64,000 nucleotides of DNA from Paenibacillus sp. FSL H8-0548 (GTDB lineage Bacteria; Bacillota; Bacilli; Paenibacillales; Paenibacillaceae): NCBI RefSeq assembly GCF_038630985.1, contig NZ_CP152049.1:6811501-6875500 (forward strand), written 5' to 3'. Both the position numbers and the translations under genes were made by a program. The notes under the pieces are model-generated. The model was not told where the DNA came from and did not search any database. It saw only the letters and a list, made by a program, of their open reading frames with translations. Positions within the stretch are counted from its first letter, which is position 1, and every line of letters starts with the position of its first letter. Shown piece by piece: positions 45,496-55,300 of this stretch.

Positions 45496-46983
45496 ATGTA
45501 TTATTGGAAAAAACGGGTTTCTGTAAGTTTATCCATTTTATTAATTCTTTCATTAGCGCTTGGCTCACTGGTCATGGCGGATGCAGGAAGCAGCGGAGGC
45601 TCGGCCACAACCGACCCGATTATCGAAAATAGCTGTCAGCAATATTCAGACGACAAAATAAATGTGGAAGCAACTAACGCAAGCATCGTAGACAATGGTG
45701 ACGGCACAGCAACAGCAACCTTCAAAACCAAGCTCGATTGTGTGAGAGTAAGCTTTTCCTCCTATGCGGCCCCCGAGGATTGGACTCTTGGCCCAAATGA
45801 AACTACAATTCCCTACCTCTTGCAGACGCACTTTAACGGCAAGACGATTGAATATCCGAAAGCTGGGAGCCATTCGATCACGATTAATATCCCAAAATGC
45901 CTCCCTTATCAATTAGATATCTACAGCGGCAAAGAGCTTATCACATTAGGTGTGGGTGCTCATGGCGATAAAATTTTAGGCTGGAAGCTTAAGCTTACCA
46001 ACACCTGTAAAGGAAATATCACAATTAATAAATTCTTGAACCATGTAGACGGAGCACCACATGCCGGTATTACCTTCGAGCTCTGGAAAAATGACGTTTT
46101 ATACACTACCGGAGCAACGGACGTCAATGGAGTTCTACAATTCAATGATCTTCCGATTGGAAACTACGTATTAAAAGAGCAAACCTTGAACGGCTTCACT
46201 ACAGATCTGGCGATAACCGAGCAAATAGCAGTCACCATGGATTCCTCAAAGCTAAAAGTCGTCATCAACACCCCTAAGCTAAAATTAGAAGCCGCTTGCT
46301 CTGCCGATCCAAATCAAACAAGAAACTGGACTGTCATCAACGAGAGCGATATTGAAGTTCCTTACACATGGGATATTACAGGCTCACCTCAAACGGGTGG
46401 AGGAACTGTTGCAGGAGCAGCCTCAACTCCAATTATTTCTACCGCCGAAATAACCGATCCAATCGCTCCAAATACTTTAAATCTTCACTGGGGGAGTGAT
46501 AAAACGATATCCCTTGTGAACAGTGGCGAGTTATGCCCTACGCCAACACCAACAACACCGCCAAGTCCTACACCTACAACAGAGACCTCTCCCACACCTA
46601 CGATAAGCACCACACCTACAACGGAGACCTCTCCTACACCTACGACAGGCTCTACACCTACAACAGTGACTTCTCCTACACCTACGACAAACACTACGCC
46701 TACAACGGAGACCTCTCCTGCACCTACGACAAGTACTGCGCCTTCAGAAACACCAGATGTATTAATTGATCTAGAGGATGAGGATACACCGATAGGAGGA
46801 GTTAATGCAGGTGTCAGTGATGAAGTCCCAATCGAAACGATTGTTGACTTAGGCGAAAATAAAGTTCCACTCGCTGCCCTTCCAAAAACAGGGGACTCCA
46901 GTCCAATTCCATATTATCTTATCGGTGCCTTTGCACTGACTGTTGGTTTCACCTCACTGCGCAAGCAAAGAAAACAACGCTAA
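45496..46983 (+). CDS. LPXTG wall-anchored protein with one CnaB domain
   Basis: A 495-residue secreted protein: signal peptide (basic start Y-Y-W-K-K-R, hydrophobic core, cut near V-M-A-D-A), an N-terminal beta-rich domain with paired Cys, one CnaB/SpaA-type domain (~residues 170-255; G-N-I-T-I-N-K-F, L-P-I-G-N-Y-V-L-K-E-Q), a second beta domain, a long Thr/Pro/Ser stalk of T-S-P-T-P-T-type repeats, and the sorting signal L-P-K-T-G-D-S-S with hydrophobic segment and basic tail. It is built like the adhesin at the left edge and is also followed by a double-hairpin repeat. ATG follows AAGAGGAG. Confidence 0.9.
   Translation: MYYWKKRVSVSLSILLILSLALGSLVMADAGSSGGSATTDPIIENSCQQYSDDKINVEATNASIVDNGDGTATATFKTKLDCVRVSFSSYAAPEDWTLGPNETTIPYLLQTHFNGKTIEYPKAGSHSITINIPKCLPYQLDIYSGKELITLGVGAHGDKILGWKLKLTNTCKGNITINKFLNHVDGAPHAGITFELWKNDVLYTTGATDVNGVLQFNDLPIGNYVLKEQTLNGFTTDLAITEQIAVTMDSSKLKVVINTPKLKLEAACSADPNQTRNWTVINESDIEVPYTWDITGSPQTGGGTVAGAASTPIISTAEITDPIAPNTLNLHWGSDKTISLVNSGELCPTPTPTTPPSPTPTTETSPTPTISTTPTTETSPTPTTGSTPTTVTSPTPTTNTTPTTETSPAPTTSTAPSETPDVLIDLEDEDTPIGGVNAGVSDEVPIETIVDLGENKVPLAALPKTGDSSPIPYYLIGAFALTVGFTSLRKQRKQR
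46540..46745 (+). repeat. Thr/Pro stalk-encoding tandem repeats
   Basis: Degenerate units of CCTACAACGGAGACCTCTCC-like sequence encode Thr-Pro-Thr/Ser stalk segments, with a recurring period near 60 bp. This is a typical site of length variation. Confidence 0.8.
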
Positions 46984-47009
46984 CGTAATGTACAAATTTA
47001 CTTCATGAC

Positions 47010-47107
47010 AAGGTGAAACGGCTGTCGCCGTCCTTTAGCGGCGCCAGCGCGTTTCACTCCCAAAAATATAGAGAAAGCATTGCGAAATGATATACTTTCC
47101 TATATTT
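47010..47107 (+). repeat. Dispersed double-hairpin repeat, copy 3
   Basis: 98 nt. Hairpin 1: GAAACGGCTGTCGCCG (47015-47030), loop TCCTTTAG, right arm 47039-47055, with one mismatch and one extra base. Hairpin 2: AAATATAGAGAAAGC with CTTTCCTATATTT. It follows the second LPXTG gene by 27 bp and ends at the A-tract of the terminator at 47110. Confidence 0.88.
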
Positions 47108-47109
47108 CA

Positions 47110-47163
47110 AAAAAAGGGGGCTTCCCATAAGGTCATTGACCAAGGTGGGATAGCCCCTTTTTA
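47110..47163. terminator. Intrinsic terminator adjoining repeat copy 3
   Basis: AAAGGGG...CCCCTTT outer stem with nested TCCCA/TGGGA and GGTCA/TGACC pairings, flanked by A- and T-tracts. Confidence 0.75.
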
Positions 47164-47286
47164 GGTGGGATTAGTGGCGGAGGATGGTCATTTCGTGCGA
47201 ATAAGAACACATAGGTGCAAATTACCAACTACTTGAGTTAAAAAAACCAGGTACGCGAAAAGCTTCGCAGCCAAGAAGACTGCGCG

Positions 47287-47433
47287 TTAGCCGTTCGGCG
47301 TATGATTAAGCCTGTGTTTGTTGGTGATATGAAAAGCAACCGTAGATTTCGAAGGTTTCTGCTTCGAGGCTTACCTAAAGTAAGTCTAGAGGTCGGGTGG
47401 TTTTCGCTTGCCCATCAGTTGCTTAAGCAAGCA
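47287..47433 (+). pseudogene. Transposase C-terminal remnant, IS1182 type
   Basis: The reading R-R-M-I-K-P-V-F-V-G-D-M-K-S-N followed by F-R-R-F-L-L-R-G-L and W-F-S-L-A-H-Q-L-L-K is the conserved C-terminus of IS1182-family transposases. Everything upstream is missing or unreadable and the region is only ~150 bp, so this is a decayed fragment between the terminator of the LPXTG gene and degU. Confidence 0.7.
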
Positions 47434-47491
47434 TATCACTTTTGGGAGTGCCGCTTCTCATTCTTGGAGTTTATCGGTTTGACTATACGAA

Positions 47492-47523
47492 GAAGTCCCG
47501 CAACCTAAGGTGCGGGACTTCTC
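47492..47523 (-). terminator. Terminator of degU
   Basis: AGAAGTCCCGCA pairs perfectly with TGCGGGACTTCT (12 bp) around an 8-nt loop, with a modest T-rich tail on the minus strand. Confidence 0.75.
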
Positions 47524-47538
47524 GCTGTATGTAAGCTG

Positions 47539-48273
47539 CTACAAAGTAACCCAGCCATATTTTATCGATTGAATAACTGCTTGTGTACGATCGTCAACTT
47601 CCATTTTTTGCAAAATGCTGCTGACATGGTTTTTTACTGTTTTTTCACTAATGAACAAAAACTCTCCGATTAGCTTATTGCTCTTGCCTTCAGCCATTAG
47701 ACGCAATACCTCCGCCTCGCGGCGAGTAAGCGGGCTATCGTCGCCTGCGACAAACTTCACTCCCGGCTCCTTAGCAGCAGCTGCTCCTGAAACAATGCCC
47801 ATTTCGTCCAAATAAGTCATGCGACGAAGCTGGTTGATCAATTTGCCCGTAACTTTAGGATGAATGTACGCATGCCCTTGAACAACTGAACGTATCGCGT
47901 TAATTAGCGATTCCGCTTCCATATCCTTAAGCAGGTAACCTGTCGCCCCTTTGCGAAGCGTTTCAAACACATAGCTCTCATCATCATGAATAGATAAAAT
48001 GATAACCTTTACATCAGGAAATAGGCTCTTTAATCGTTCCGTTGCAACAACACCGTTCTCGATAGGCATATTGATATCCATCAATACGATTTCTGGAATC
48101 GTATGATTGCAAAATTCCATCACTTGAATGCCGTCTCCGCATTCGCCAATAACTTCAAGATCGTCTTCCATATTCAGAATCCGCTTGAGTCCTTCACGAA
48201 AAAGCTGGTGGTCATCCGCAAGTAAAATTTTGATTGTATTCGCGCTGCTTGCAGGTTTTTGGATCATCATCAT
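47539..48273 (-). CDS. degU: Two-component response regulator DegU
   Basis: A 244-residue NarL-type regulator: receiver domain (I-L-L-A-D-D-H-Q-L-F-R-E-G-L, phospho-Asp in E-I-V-L-M-D-I-N-M-P), linker, and LuxR-type helix-turn-helix (L-T-R-R-E-A-E-V-L-R-L-M-A-E-G). In B. subtilis DegU controls motility, competence, exoenzymes and biofilm. The degS stop is one base upstream. Three consecutive ATGs follow AAAGGAG; the first or second may be used. Confidence 0.93.
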   Translation of the reverse strand: MMMIQKPASSANTIKILLADDHQLFREGLKRILNMEDDLEVIGECGDGIQVMEFCNHTIPEIVLMDINMPIENGVVATERLKSLFPDVKVIILSIHDDESYVFETLRKGATGYLLKDMEAESLINAIRSVVQGHAYIHPKVTGKLINQLRRMTYLDEMGIVSGAAAAKEPGVKFVAGDDSPLTRREAEVLRLMAEGKSNKLIGEFLFISEKTVKNHVSSILQKMEVDDRTQAVIQSIKYGWVTL

Positions 48274-48274
48274 C

Positions 48275-49435
48275 TTACTCCTTTCTAGATTCGGCAGTTG
48301 TTGGTATATCTATTATAATTTTCGTCCCACTATCGGGATTTGAGTCTATATCCATCCTTCCTTCTATCAGCTCTATCCTCTCTCTCATCCCTACTAATCC
48401 AAAATGTGCGTTTCGACTAGCATCCTGCTCGATTAAATCGCTATTGAAACCAACGCCATTGTCATAGATGACGAGTGAAAGGTGATTAGGCTGAAAGTTT
48501 ATTTCGAGCACGATATGAGAAGCGCTCGCATGCTTTAGAGCATTAGTAAAGGCTTCCTGAACCAAACGATATACAGCTGCTTCCATAGCAGAGGGCAACC
48601 GAGCTTCTTTTCCATTCAGCTCGAAAACCGTATGTATCTTCGTTTTCTCTTCAAAATCCTGCGTGAATTTACGAAGAGTCGGTACGAGTCCCAAGTCATC
48701 CAGCGCCATCGGCCGCAAATTAAATATAATTTTGCGTATTTCCTCAAGGCCTGATCGAACCTGTCCTTTCAAATCTACTAATTCTTCCTGTACCATCACA
48801 AATTCCTGCTTGATAAGCATACGTTCTGCAATTTCTGTTCGAAGAACAATATTTGCGAGAGATTGAGCCGGGCCGTCATGAATCTCTCTAGCGATCCGCT
48901 TTCGCTCTTCCTCTTGCGCCAGTATGATCTTCAAGCCAAGCAGCTGCCTTGTTTTGGCCGATTCCAGTATCCGAGTAACCTGATTCAAATCTCCAGATAA
49001 ATATTCAAGTACAACATTTATTTGTGAAGCAATTGTTTCAGCCCGCTCGATTGAAGTTTCCACATTGCGAACACGCATTTGCAAATCATCTCGACGCGCC
49101 TTCAAGTAGGACTCCTTCTCGCGGTAAACCATCAGATCTAGTTGAATTTGTGTAGCCTTCTCATAGGCAGACTTAATATCATCTTCCTTGTAGCGTACGA
49201 AATCTCGGCTGACTTCCGTCAATCGTACACGCGCACGGCGGTAATCCTGCTCCAGCTGATCGACCTTATCGATCGTCTTCACTGTTTCCTGAAGCACAAC
49301 CTCAAGCTCCTGTTCAAGCGCTTCAAGCTCCGTACGCGCCGATTCACATATTTCATAAATCTGATATTTACTGTCTTCCATAACCTCGATCGCATTTTTA
49401 ATAACTCGATTTATATCTACTGTAAGGTGGTCCAC
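48275..49435 (-). CDS. degS: Sensor histidine kinase DegS
   Basis: A 386-residue soluble kinase with a long N-terminal coiled coil (no transmembrane segments), phosphoacceptor His in I-A-R-E-I-H-D-G-P-A-Q-S-L and an ATPase domain with N-A-L-K-H-A and G-L-V-G-M-R-E-R-I. It phosphorylates DegU. I chose GTG 49435, giving the length of B. subtilis DegS (385); a TTG at 49468 is in frame and has no better ribosome site. Confidence 0.92.
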   Translation of the reverse strand: MDHLTVDINRVIKNAIEVMEDSKYQIYEICESARTELEALEQELEVVLQETVKTIDKVDQLEQDYRRARVRLTEVSRDFVRYKEDDIKSAYEKATQIQLDLMVYREKESYLKARRDDLQMRVRNVETSIERAETIASQINVVLEYLSGDLNQVTRILESAKTRQLLGLKIILAQEEERKRIAREIHDGPAQSLANIVLRTEIAERMLIKQEFVMVQEELVDLKGQVRSGLEEIRKIIFNLRPMALDDLGLVPTLRKFTQDFEEKTKIHTVFELNGKEARLPSAMEAAVYRLVQEAFTNALKHASASHIVLEINFQPNHLSLVIYDNGVGFNSDLIEQDASRNAHFGLVGMRERIELIEGRMDIDSNPDSGTKIIIDIPTTAESRKE

Positions 49436-49510
49436 AACAGATCGGCAACCTTTCTTTTTAAAGGTCAATCTACTATATCATACCACAGATTGGATATCTT
49501 TCGTCAGGGG

Positions 49511-52219
49511 TTAATCTATGGTAATCTTTTTGGTCTTCCCATCATAACCAACCTTTAGCCCCAGCTTCTCTGAAAACAACCGAACAGGGATCAATGTCCG
49601 GTCGTTGCGAATAATCGGCGCAAGCTCGGAGGTTTGCAGCACTCCGTTCAAAATGAGATCCTTTTTGCCAATGGTCATCTCCATCAGCTTATTGCCGCGC
49701 AAAACCGTTACTTGACTCGTACTGCCGTTAAATAGCAGCTTAGAGCCCATCGCATCCGATACGAAACGAACCGGTACATACGTAGTTCCGTTCAGTACTA
49801 GCGGTGCAGAATCCAGCTTCAACGCTTTCCCGTTTACCGATGCGGAAGGATTCCCTACTGTCATTACAATCTTTGCGGGTTGGGCTACCGCAACGGAAGG
49901 CGGATACTGCAGTTTCATATTATCTAGTCCAATAGAGCCTGCAGCGATACGCTCATCCTGTCCTTCAGCAATGGTAACGACATAGACGCGCTTTAGCTTC
50001 ACTGGGAATTTCATTCCTGCGGAAGACAGGTTTACTTTCACGTTTTTCCAGCCGCTCCAATCCAATTGCTTCGCAAGATCCAGCAAATGGGCCTTTCCGT
50101 CTGCATCTATAAACTCTGCACGCACCCAGTTTAAGCTATTATCGCTGTATAGATCGACTGTCATAGAGGTTGGTGAGCCTTCAATCGCACGCCCCGACGT
50201 GTTAAACACCGCATAAGATGCTTTTGTTCCCGAACCATTCGTGAAATTATAGTCCAGCTTCAAAGCTTTCGCAGTAGTCTGGCCTGGAAGATCAGCAACA
50301 AGCGACACGCCCCCAGTCGTCTCTGCCGGTGTCACCTGATTCGTAATGGCGTACGTCGACTTCTCGAAATCCTCAAAGGTAGCGACCGCTTCGCCTGTCG
50401 TGAACGGAATCATCGATGGATAACCATCATAGCGAGCAATAGCATAACCTGTGGTCGCACCCTCATTGATTGATTTTACAGTCAAGCTGTCTCCCGCCAC
50501 GGTTGCCGTAAAACCTACGAATTCCCATTTCACAGAATCACCGCTGAGCTTGTAAGTATTGCCGTTCTTAAGCTTCATAGTCAGTGGAACAGAGATGGCC
50601 GCTCCTTTAGCGAGCGTGCCTGCTGTCGTATCTATAGTTAGTGAAGCAATTTGATCCGCTCCAACAACCTCGATGTCATGCGACGTCGTAATGGTGCCTG
50701 ACTTGACGCTGAGTGTCGTCTTCCCAGCCTTAGTAGCCGTAAAGTCGCTGCCCTTGAAGGTCCCAACCGCCTTCGATGAGCTCCATACCGCCCCAGTATT
50801 ATCTACTTCATACGGATTATAATAAGTATCATAGCCTGTCAATGAATAAGAAGACTTCTGACCGATAAGCATCGTCTTCGAACCGCTTACCGAGATTCCT
50901 TTAAGCGCTCCCTTTGGAGCACTTGTGAATACCCCTATTCCATTTGCCACACTGCGTTGTGTAGTGCCATATTGCGTCGAATGGGCTAGCTGCAGCGCTT
51001 GACTGCCAAGCGGCCGCTCAATCATCGTTGTCGAGCCGCCTCCATCGAGGTTGACTCCTTTATATATGCCTAGCTGAACCATAATTAGTTGAAGCTCCTT
51101 CAGGCTGACGCCCGTATTGCTTCCGTAACGCTCGCTCGTAATCAGATATACTTTTGAGCTGTCCTTTGAATAGCCAATACCTGTGCGAGAAGTATAGGAG
51201 GAGCCGCTTACACCCGTTACATCCCTGGAAAATGATACTGCTGCTCCAGCATTAACCAGAAGCGTGTGGCCGCCGGCCATCATTTCGAAGGAGGAAGGGT
51301 CTACCTTTGCTCCGGTCGTTTGGGAGATAAGCGCATAGTCAGCTGTCATAGGCTGTCCAATTTGCAAATGCTCCTTCACATAGGCTGCCGCAAGCCCATG
51401 TGCCCTTAGGATATATCCGTCCGTCGGTGCTTGTCCTGCAAAGGCCCTGTCGATTGAGATATCCTCTATCACTCCATTGCGAACCAATACCTCCGTAGGT
51501 GTCGTTCCGGAATTTTTCGGACGCTCCGCCCCGCCCCAAGCGCTTGTATAGATATACATCATATTCACATGACTGAAAGAAGCCCCGGTCGTCTCGGGAA
51601 CATAAGCCGATTGATTCAGCCCTTCTAATGGGAAAGTAGAACCATCCGCTGCTCTTACAAGACCCTCAAAGCTATAGTTGTCGATCATGGGCTTGCGATC
51701 CTTCGACACCGAAAATGCATACATTCCTGTAAGCTTGGATGGGCTCGACATGAACATCCCATTCGAAACCTGCGCGCCCATCGGTGCGCCTTCATTGCCC
51801 ATGACGAATATATCTGCATTAATGGCAGCTACCGCGCCATTTTCCTTTGTCATATTTAGAATAGAATTTACTTGGCCAATGCTATTATTTTTTCCACTCA
51901 TCGCATTTAGTGATACGTAGGGGTTTGTCAAATCAATTTCTATGACATGCACATCGGTTTGCACCTTAGAGCTGCCGCGAGTCGTATGAAAAACGTAGTC
52001 GAGCCGTTTAGCCCCTGCTGTAATAAACGATTGCTGTGACAGCTTTAGCGCAGAATCACTAGCAGCCGCCTCCGTGGATTCTATAACTGACGTTTTCCAG
52101 TTGCCGGGCAGGATCGAAGCAAGCGGTTGTGTGAGTAATGCTCCACCTAACATTACAATGATGACCCGTTTCCCTAAGCTTTCCGACTGCCTACCGATGT
52201 TTTTTTGAACCTTACCCAT
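49511..52219 (-). CDS. Secreted phosphodiester glycosidase with copper-amine-oxidase-type stalk domain
   Basis: A 902-residue exported protein. After a signal anchor (~residues 17-35), residues ~65-415 form a NAGPA-type phosphodiester glycosidase domain with the hallmark G-V-N-L-D-G-G-G-S-T-T-M near 390. The middle has beta-rich domains, and the last ~115 residues repeat the stalk pattern (Y-V-P-V-R-F-V-S-D-A-M-G, ... L-I-P-V-R-L-F-S-E-K-L-G) used as a wall-binding module in Paenibacillaceae. Likely cleaves phosphodiester-linked sugars in wall or capsule polymers; the substrate is unknown. Confidence 0.85.
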   Translation of the reverse strand: MGKVQKNIGRQSESLGKRVIIVMLGGALLTQPLASILPGNWKTSVIESTEAAASDSALKLSQQSFITAGAKRLDYVFHTTRGSSKVQTDVHVIEIDLTNPYVSLNAMSGKNNSIGQVNSILNMTKENGAVAAINADIFVMGNEGAPMGAQVSNGMFMSSPSKLTGMYAFSVSKDRKPMIDNYSFEGLVRAADGSTFPLEGLNQSAYVPETTGASFSHVNMMYIYTSAWGGAERPKNSGTTPTEVLVRNGVIEDISIDRAFAGQAPTDGYILRAHGLAAAYVKEHLQIGQPMTADYALISQTTGAKVDPSSFEMMAGGHTLLVNAGAAVSFSRDVTGVSGSSYTSRTGIGYSKDSSKVYLITSERYGSNTGVSLKELQLIMVQLGIYKGVNLDGGGSTTMIERPLGSQALQLAHSTQYGTTQRSVANGIGVFTSAPKGALKGISVSGSKTMLIGQKSSYSLTGYDTYYNPYEVDNTGAVWSSSKAVGTFKGSDFTATKAGKTTLSVKSGTITTSHDIEVVGADQIASLTIDTTAGTLAKGAAISVPLTMKLKNGNTYKLSGDSVKWEFVGFTATVAGDSLTVKSINEGATTGYAIARYDGYPSMIPFTTGEAVATFEDFEKSTYAITNQVTPAETTGGVSLVADLPGQTTAKALKLDYNFTNGSGTKASYAVFNTSGRAIEGSPTSMTVDLYSDNSLNWVRAEFIDADGKAHLLDLAKQLDWSGWKNVKVNLSSAGMKFPVKLKRVYVVTIAEGQDERIAAGSIGLDNMKLQYPPSVAVAQPAKIVMTVGNPSASVNGKALKLDSAPLVLNGTTYVPVRFVSDAMGSKLLFNGSTSQVTVLRGNKLMEMTIGKKDLILNGVLQTSELAPIIRNDRTLIPVRLFSEKLGLKVGYDGKTKKITID

Positions 52220-52306
52220 TAGTTTAGCAACTCTCCCATCTATTAATCTATTAGGTTTAGACTACAAGAATAGCAGAAAAGTTCCGTCCGATAGAATAGT
52301 GCTATC

Positions 52307-52330
52307 ATTATCTATCATTTGATAGATAAT
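52307..52330. promoter_or_regulatory. 24-bp palindrome, possible operator
   Basis: ATTATCTATCA and TGATAGATAAT are perfect 11-bp arms around TT, located between the SLH gene terminator and the glycosidase gene. It has the shape of a dimeric repressor site; the regulator is unknown. Confidence 0.5.
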
Positions 52331-52339
52331 ATCTATGAC

Positions 52340-52376
52340 AAAAGGCTCAATCCGCTTGCTTAGCGAATTGAGCCTC
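52340..52376 (-). terminator. Intrinsic terminator of the Ig-like/SLH gene
   Basis: AGGCTCAA and TTGAGCCT close a hairpin with a nested CGCT/AGCG pairing, followed by TTTTGTC on the minus strand. Confidence 0.75.
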
Positions 52377-52387
52377 AAGTTAACTCG

Positions 52388-55300
52388 TTATGGCGTTAAA
52401 AACTTTACTTTCTGCAGTAATCGCAGCAGCATAACTGTTCCTTCCGCGCGAGTAGCGTTCGTCAGCGGACTTAATGTTGTTGTTGTTTTCCCGCTGATAA
52501 CACCGATATATACTGATTTCGCCATGTCTGATTGTGCCCATGCTCCAACCTTGGCACGATCCGTATATTTTTGCAGGTAAGAGGAGGCTGAATTAGGAAG
52601 CTCAACCGTAAGTCCTGCCACTTTAGCGGCTCTAATCATCATAACAGCCATTTCTTGGCGTGTGATCGGATTATTAGGCCTAAAGGTACCGTCCGTATTG
52701 CCAGCTACAATTCCAGCTGCTGAGGCAGCACCAATATAGGCACCCATCGCTGTGTTCACATTAACGTCCTTGTACTTGGCTGCCGCAGTCTTGTCACTGG
52801 TTAGGCCTAAGCCTTTTGCAATATAGGTGGCAAACTCGCCTCGGGTAATAGAAGCATTAGGTTCAAACTTTGTCGCTGAACGCCCCTCGACGATAAATTT
52901 TCTGGACATCGGATAGATGGAGCTTGCTGCCCAATGATTGCCCAAATCTGTGAAAGTAGACGAATTGGACACTAGCGCGTAAGCGCTGTTTCCCTTACGC
53001 TTAAACGTTACGTTTGTTTTCCCTGCGCTTGTCGAAATTTCTGTTGGAACATAAGAGAGCACTCCTGTTGTCGGATCAAACCATACGACAGCCGTTTTGC
53101 TGCTATCTACATTTTGATAGGTCTGAATCGTTCGAGAAACATAGCTATTGAAACTATTAATATCTTTCTGCACAGAGCCGCTTACAACCGCGACATTGAA
53201 GTGATAGGGACCTGCAAGCAGATTTGTGTTAGAGCTGTTAATTTTCGAGCTAATCGTTCCTGTCAACGAAGACAGACCTTGATCAATACGGATAAGCAAT
53301 TGACCAGATGCACTGTTCCCGTTAAGCAGCGTATTTATATTTGTGAAATCTGCTGCATTCAGCTGAAGCTCATAGGTGATATCACCGTATTGTACAGCAA
53401 AGACCGAGCTTGCATTTAAGCGATAGGCAGTATCCAGAGTGCTGATAGGCACGGAGACGATTGCTGCTGGCTCAGCAGCTGGCACTTGGAAAGCTACGCG
53501 TGGAACAGCTAGTCCCGCTGAACGGGCCGTCTGGAATGCCGTCAGCACCTTCTCACTCGTCACACTGTATCGTTTTGCTTGAACGCCAGCAGGCGATACA
53601 TCAGTAGCAGTCGTTGCAGCTGACGCTTTGAGACCGACTCCTCCACCTGCCGATGCTTCATAATCACCGGTTAATCCATCGATTAATGTCGTTTGATTTG
53701 CTGCGCTTAAATTCGTGAAGCTATTGATCGCTACCCCGCCATTTGTCCGTAAGCCAGACGAGCTCGAATAATAGGTTACCGTAACGATCTCTCCTACAGC
53801 AAGCGGTGAGGATAATGTTAAGATTACCGAGGAGCCGCCCAGCTCCACTTTTGATATTGTTTTTGTATAGTTGCCTGCATTTACAGAAAATTGAACGGTA
53901 GACGGAACATAGCTGCTATTCAGCGACTCTGCAAAGGTCAGGGTGATCGTTGATCCCTTGGCAATAATGCCATAAATCGTTCCGTTTTGCCCGATGCCGC
54001 TTCCACCGCCTGTGGTTGCGTTATTAAAGGACGGAGCTGCATTGCCCGCCAAATCCATAAGCAGCGTCATAGATGCTAAATAGGATACCGTAACGATTTG
54101 GCCAGCCGTAACAGCCGATGATAACGTCAATAAAACAGAATCTCCAGAAATCCGCACTTGAATGACCGAGCGTACACTATTATCAACTAAAACATTATAT
54201 TGACCCACATATGGAACACTTTGTATATTTAGACTCTTATTATATTTAAGTGTAACGATGTTGCTGCTCACACTAACGGATTGCAGCGTTGGCGTCGCTG
54301 TATCCGGCACGCTGCTCACACTGTAATTACTGACCGCAGCCAAATAGTTCCCTGCCGCGTCCCTAATTGGATATGAGCCAGGTGCATAAGTCACATAAAG
54401 ATTCTGATAGCTTTGAATAGTGCCATTAATGGTCAGCAAAACATTGCTTCCTGTGCTTGAAATCGAAGTCGTACTGTATGCAACACCGCCAGCTACTACT
54501 GAAAACTGTAGATAAGCATAGCTGTTCACCGGCATTAAATCCTTACTAAAAGATAAAGTAATCGCACTGCCTGATGCATTTCCACCAATAATCGTTGGCG
54601 CGGTTGTATCTTTAGCGCCTATGACATCCTGATTGGCAAAGCTTAATGCTTGATTGCCTGATGTATCTTGAATCAGCCCTGTTGCTGCCTTCGAATAGGA
54701 CAGCTTGACCAGCTGTCCAGCTACGATGGGACTCGCCAGCGTCAAAATAACAGCTTCTCCTTTAATTTGAACACTGGTTACCCCACGAGGGGCACCATTG
54801 ACGGTTACGTAGAAGCTGCCCTCTGAAGGAACTGCATAGATGTTCAAGCTTTCATTATACGACATCGTAATCGTTGAGCCGCTCCATTCCAGCTTGCTAA
54901 TGATTGGAGCAACCGTATCTGAGCCAAACGTTCGGAATGTCCATTGATATTCATTTAATATACCGGCAAACGTATTCCCAGCCAGATCGGTAACCGCACT
55001 GGCATCAATCGTTACATAATATTCCGTGTTGGCAATAAGCGCCTCATTAGGTTTAATGACTAATAATTGATTGTTATTCCCGTGCACATGAAAGCTAGCT
55101 GCAATCGGCTGTAAATTGCTGTTATTTCCAATAGGGTAGAATATAATGGCGCCCGTATCGCCTTTTCTTATCGCTTCACTGAACAAGGCAGTAAATTCCT
55201 GGCCAAGCCCTACTGACACAGCGTTATTAAGCGGGTTTAATATCGACAGCGTTGGCCTCACTGTATCCTGTGCTACTGTAAAAGACCAATCTGTAGTCGA

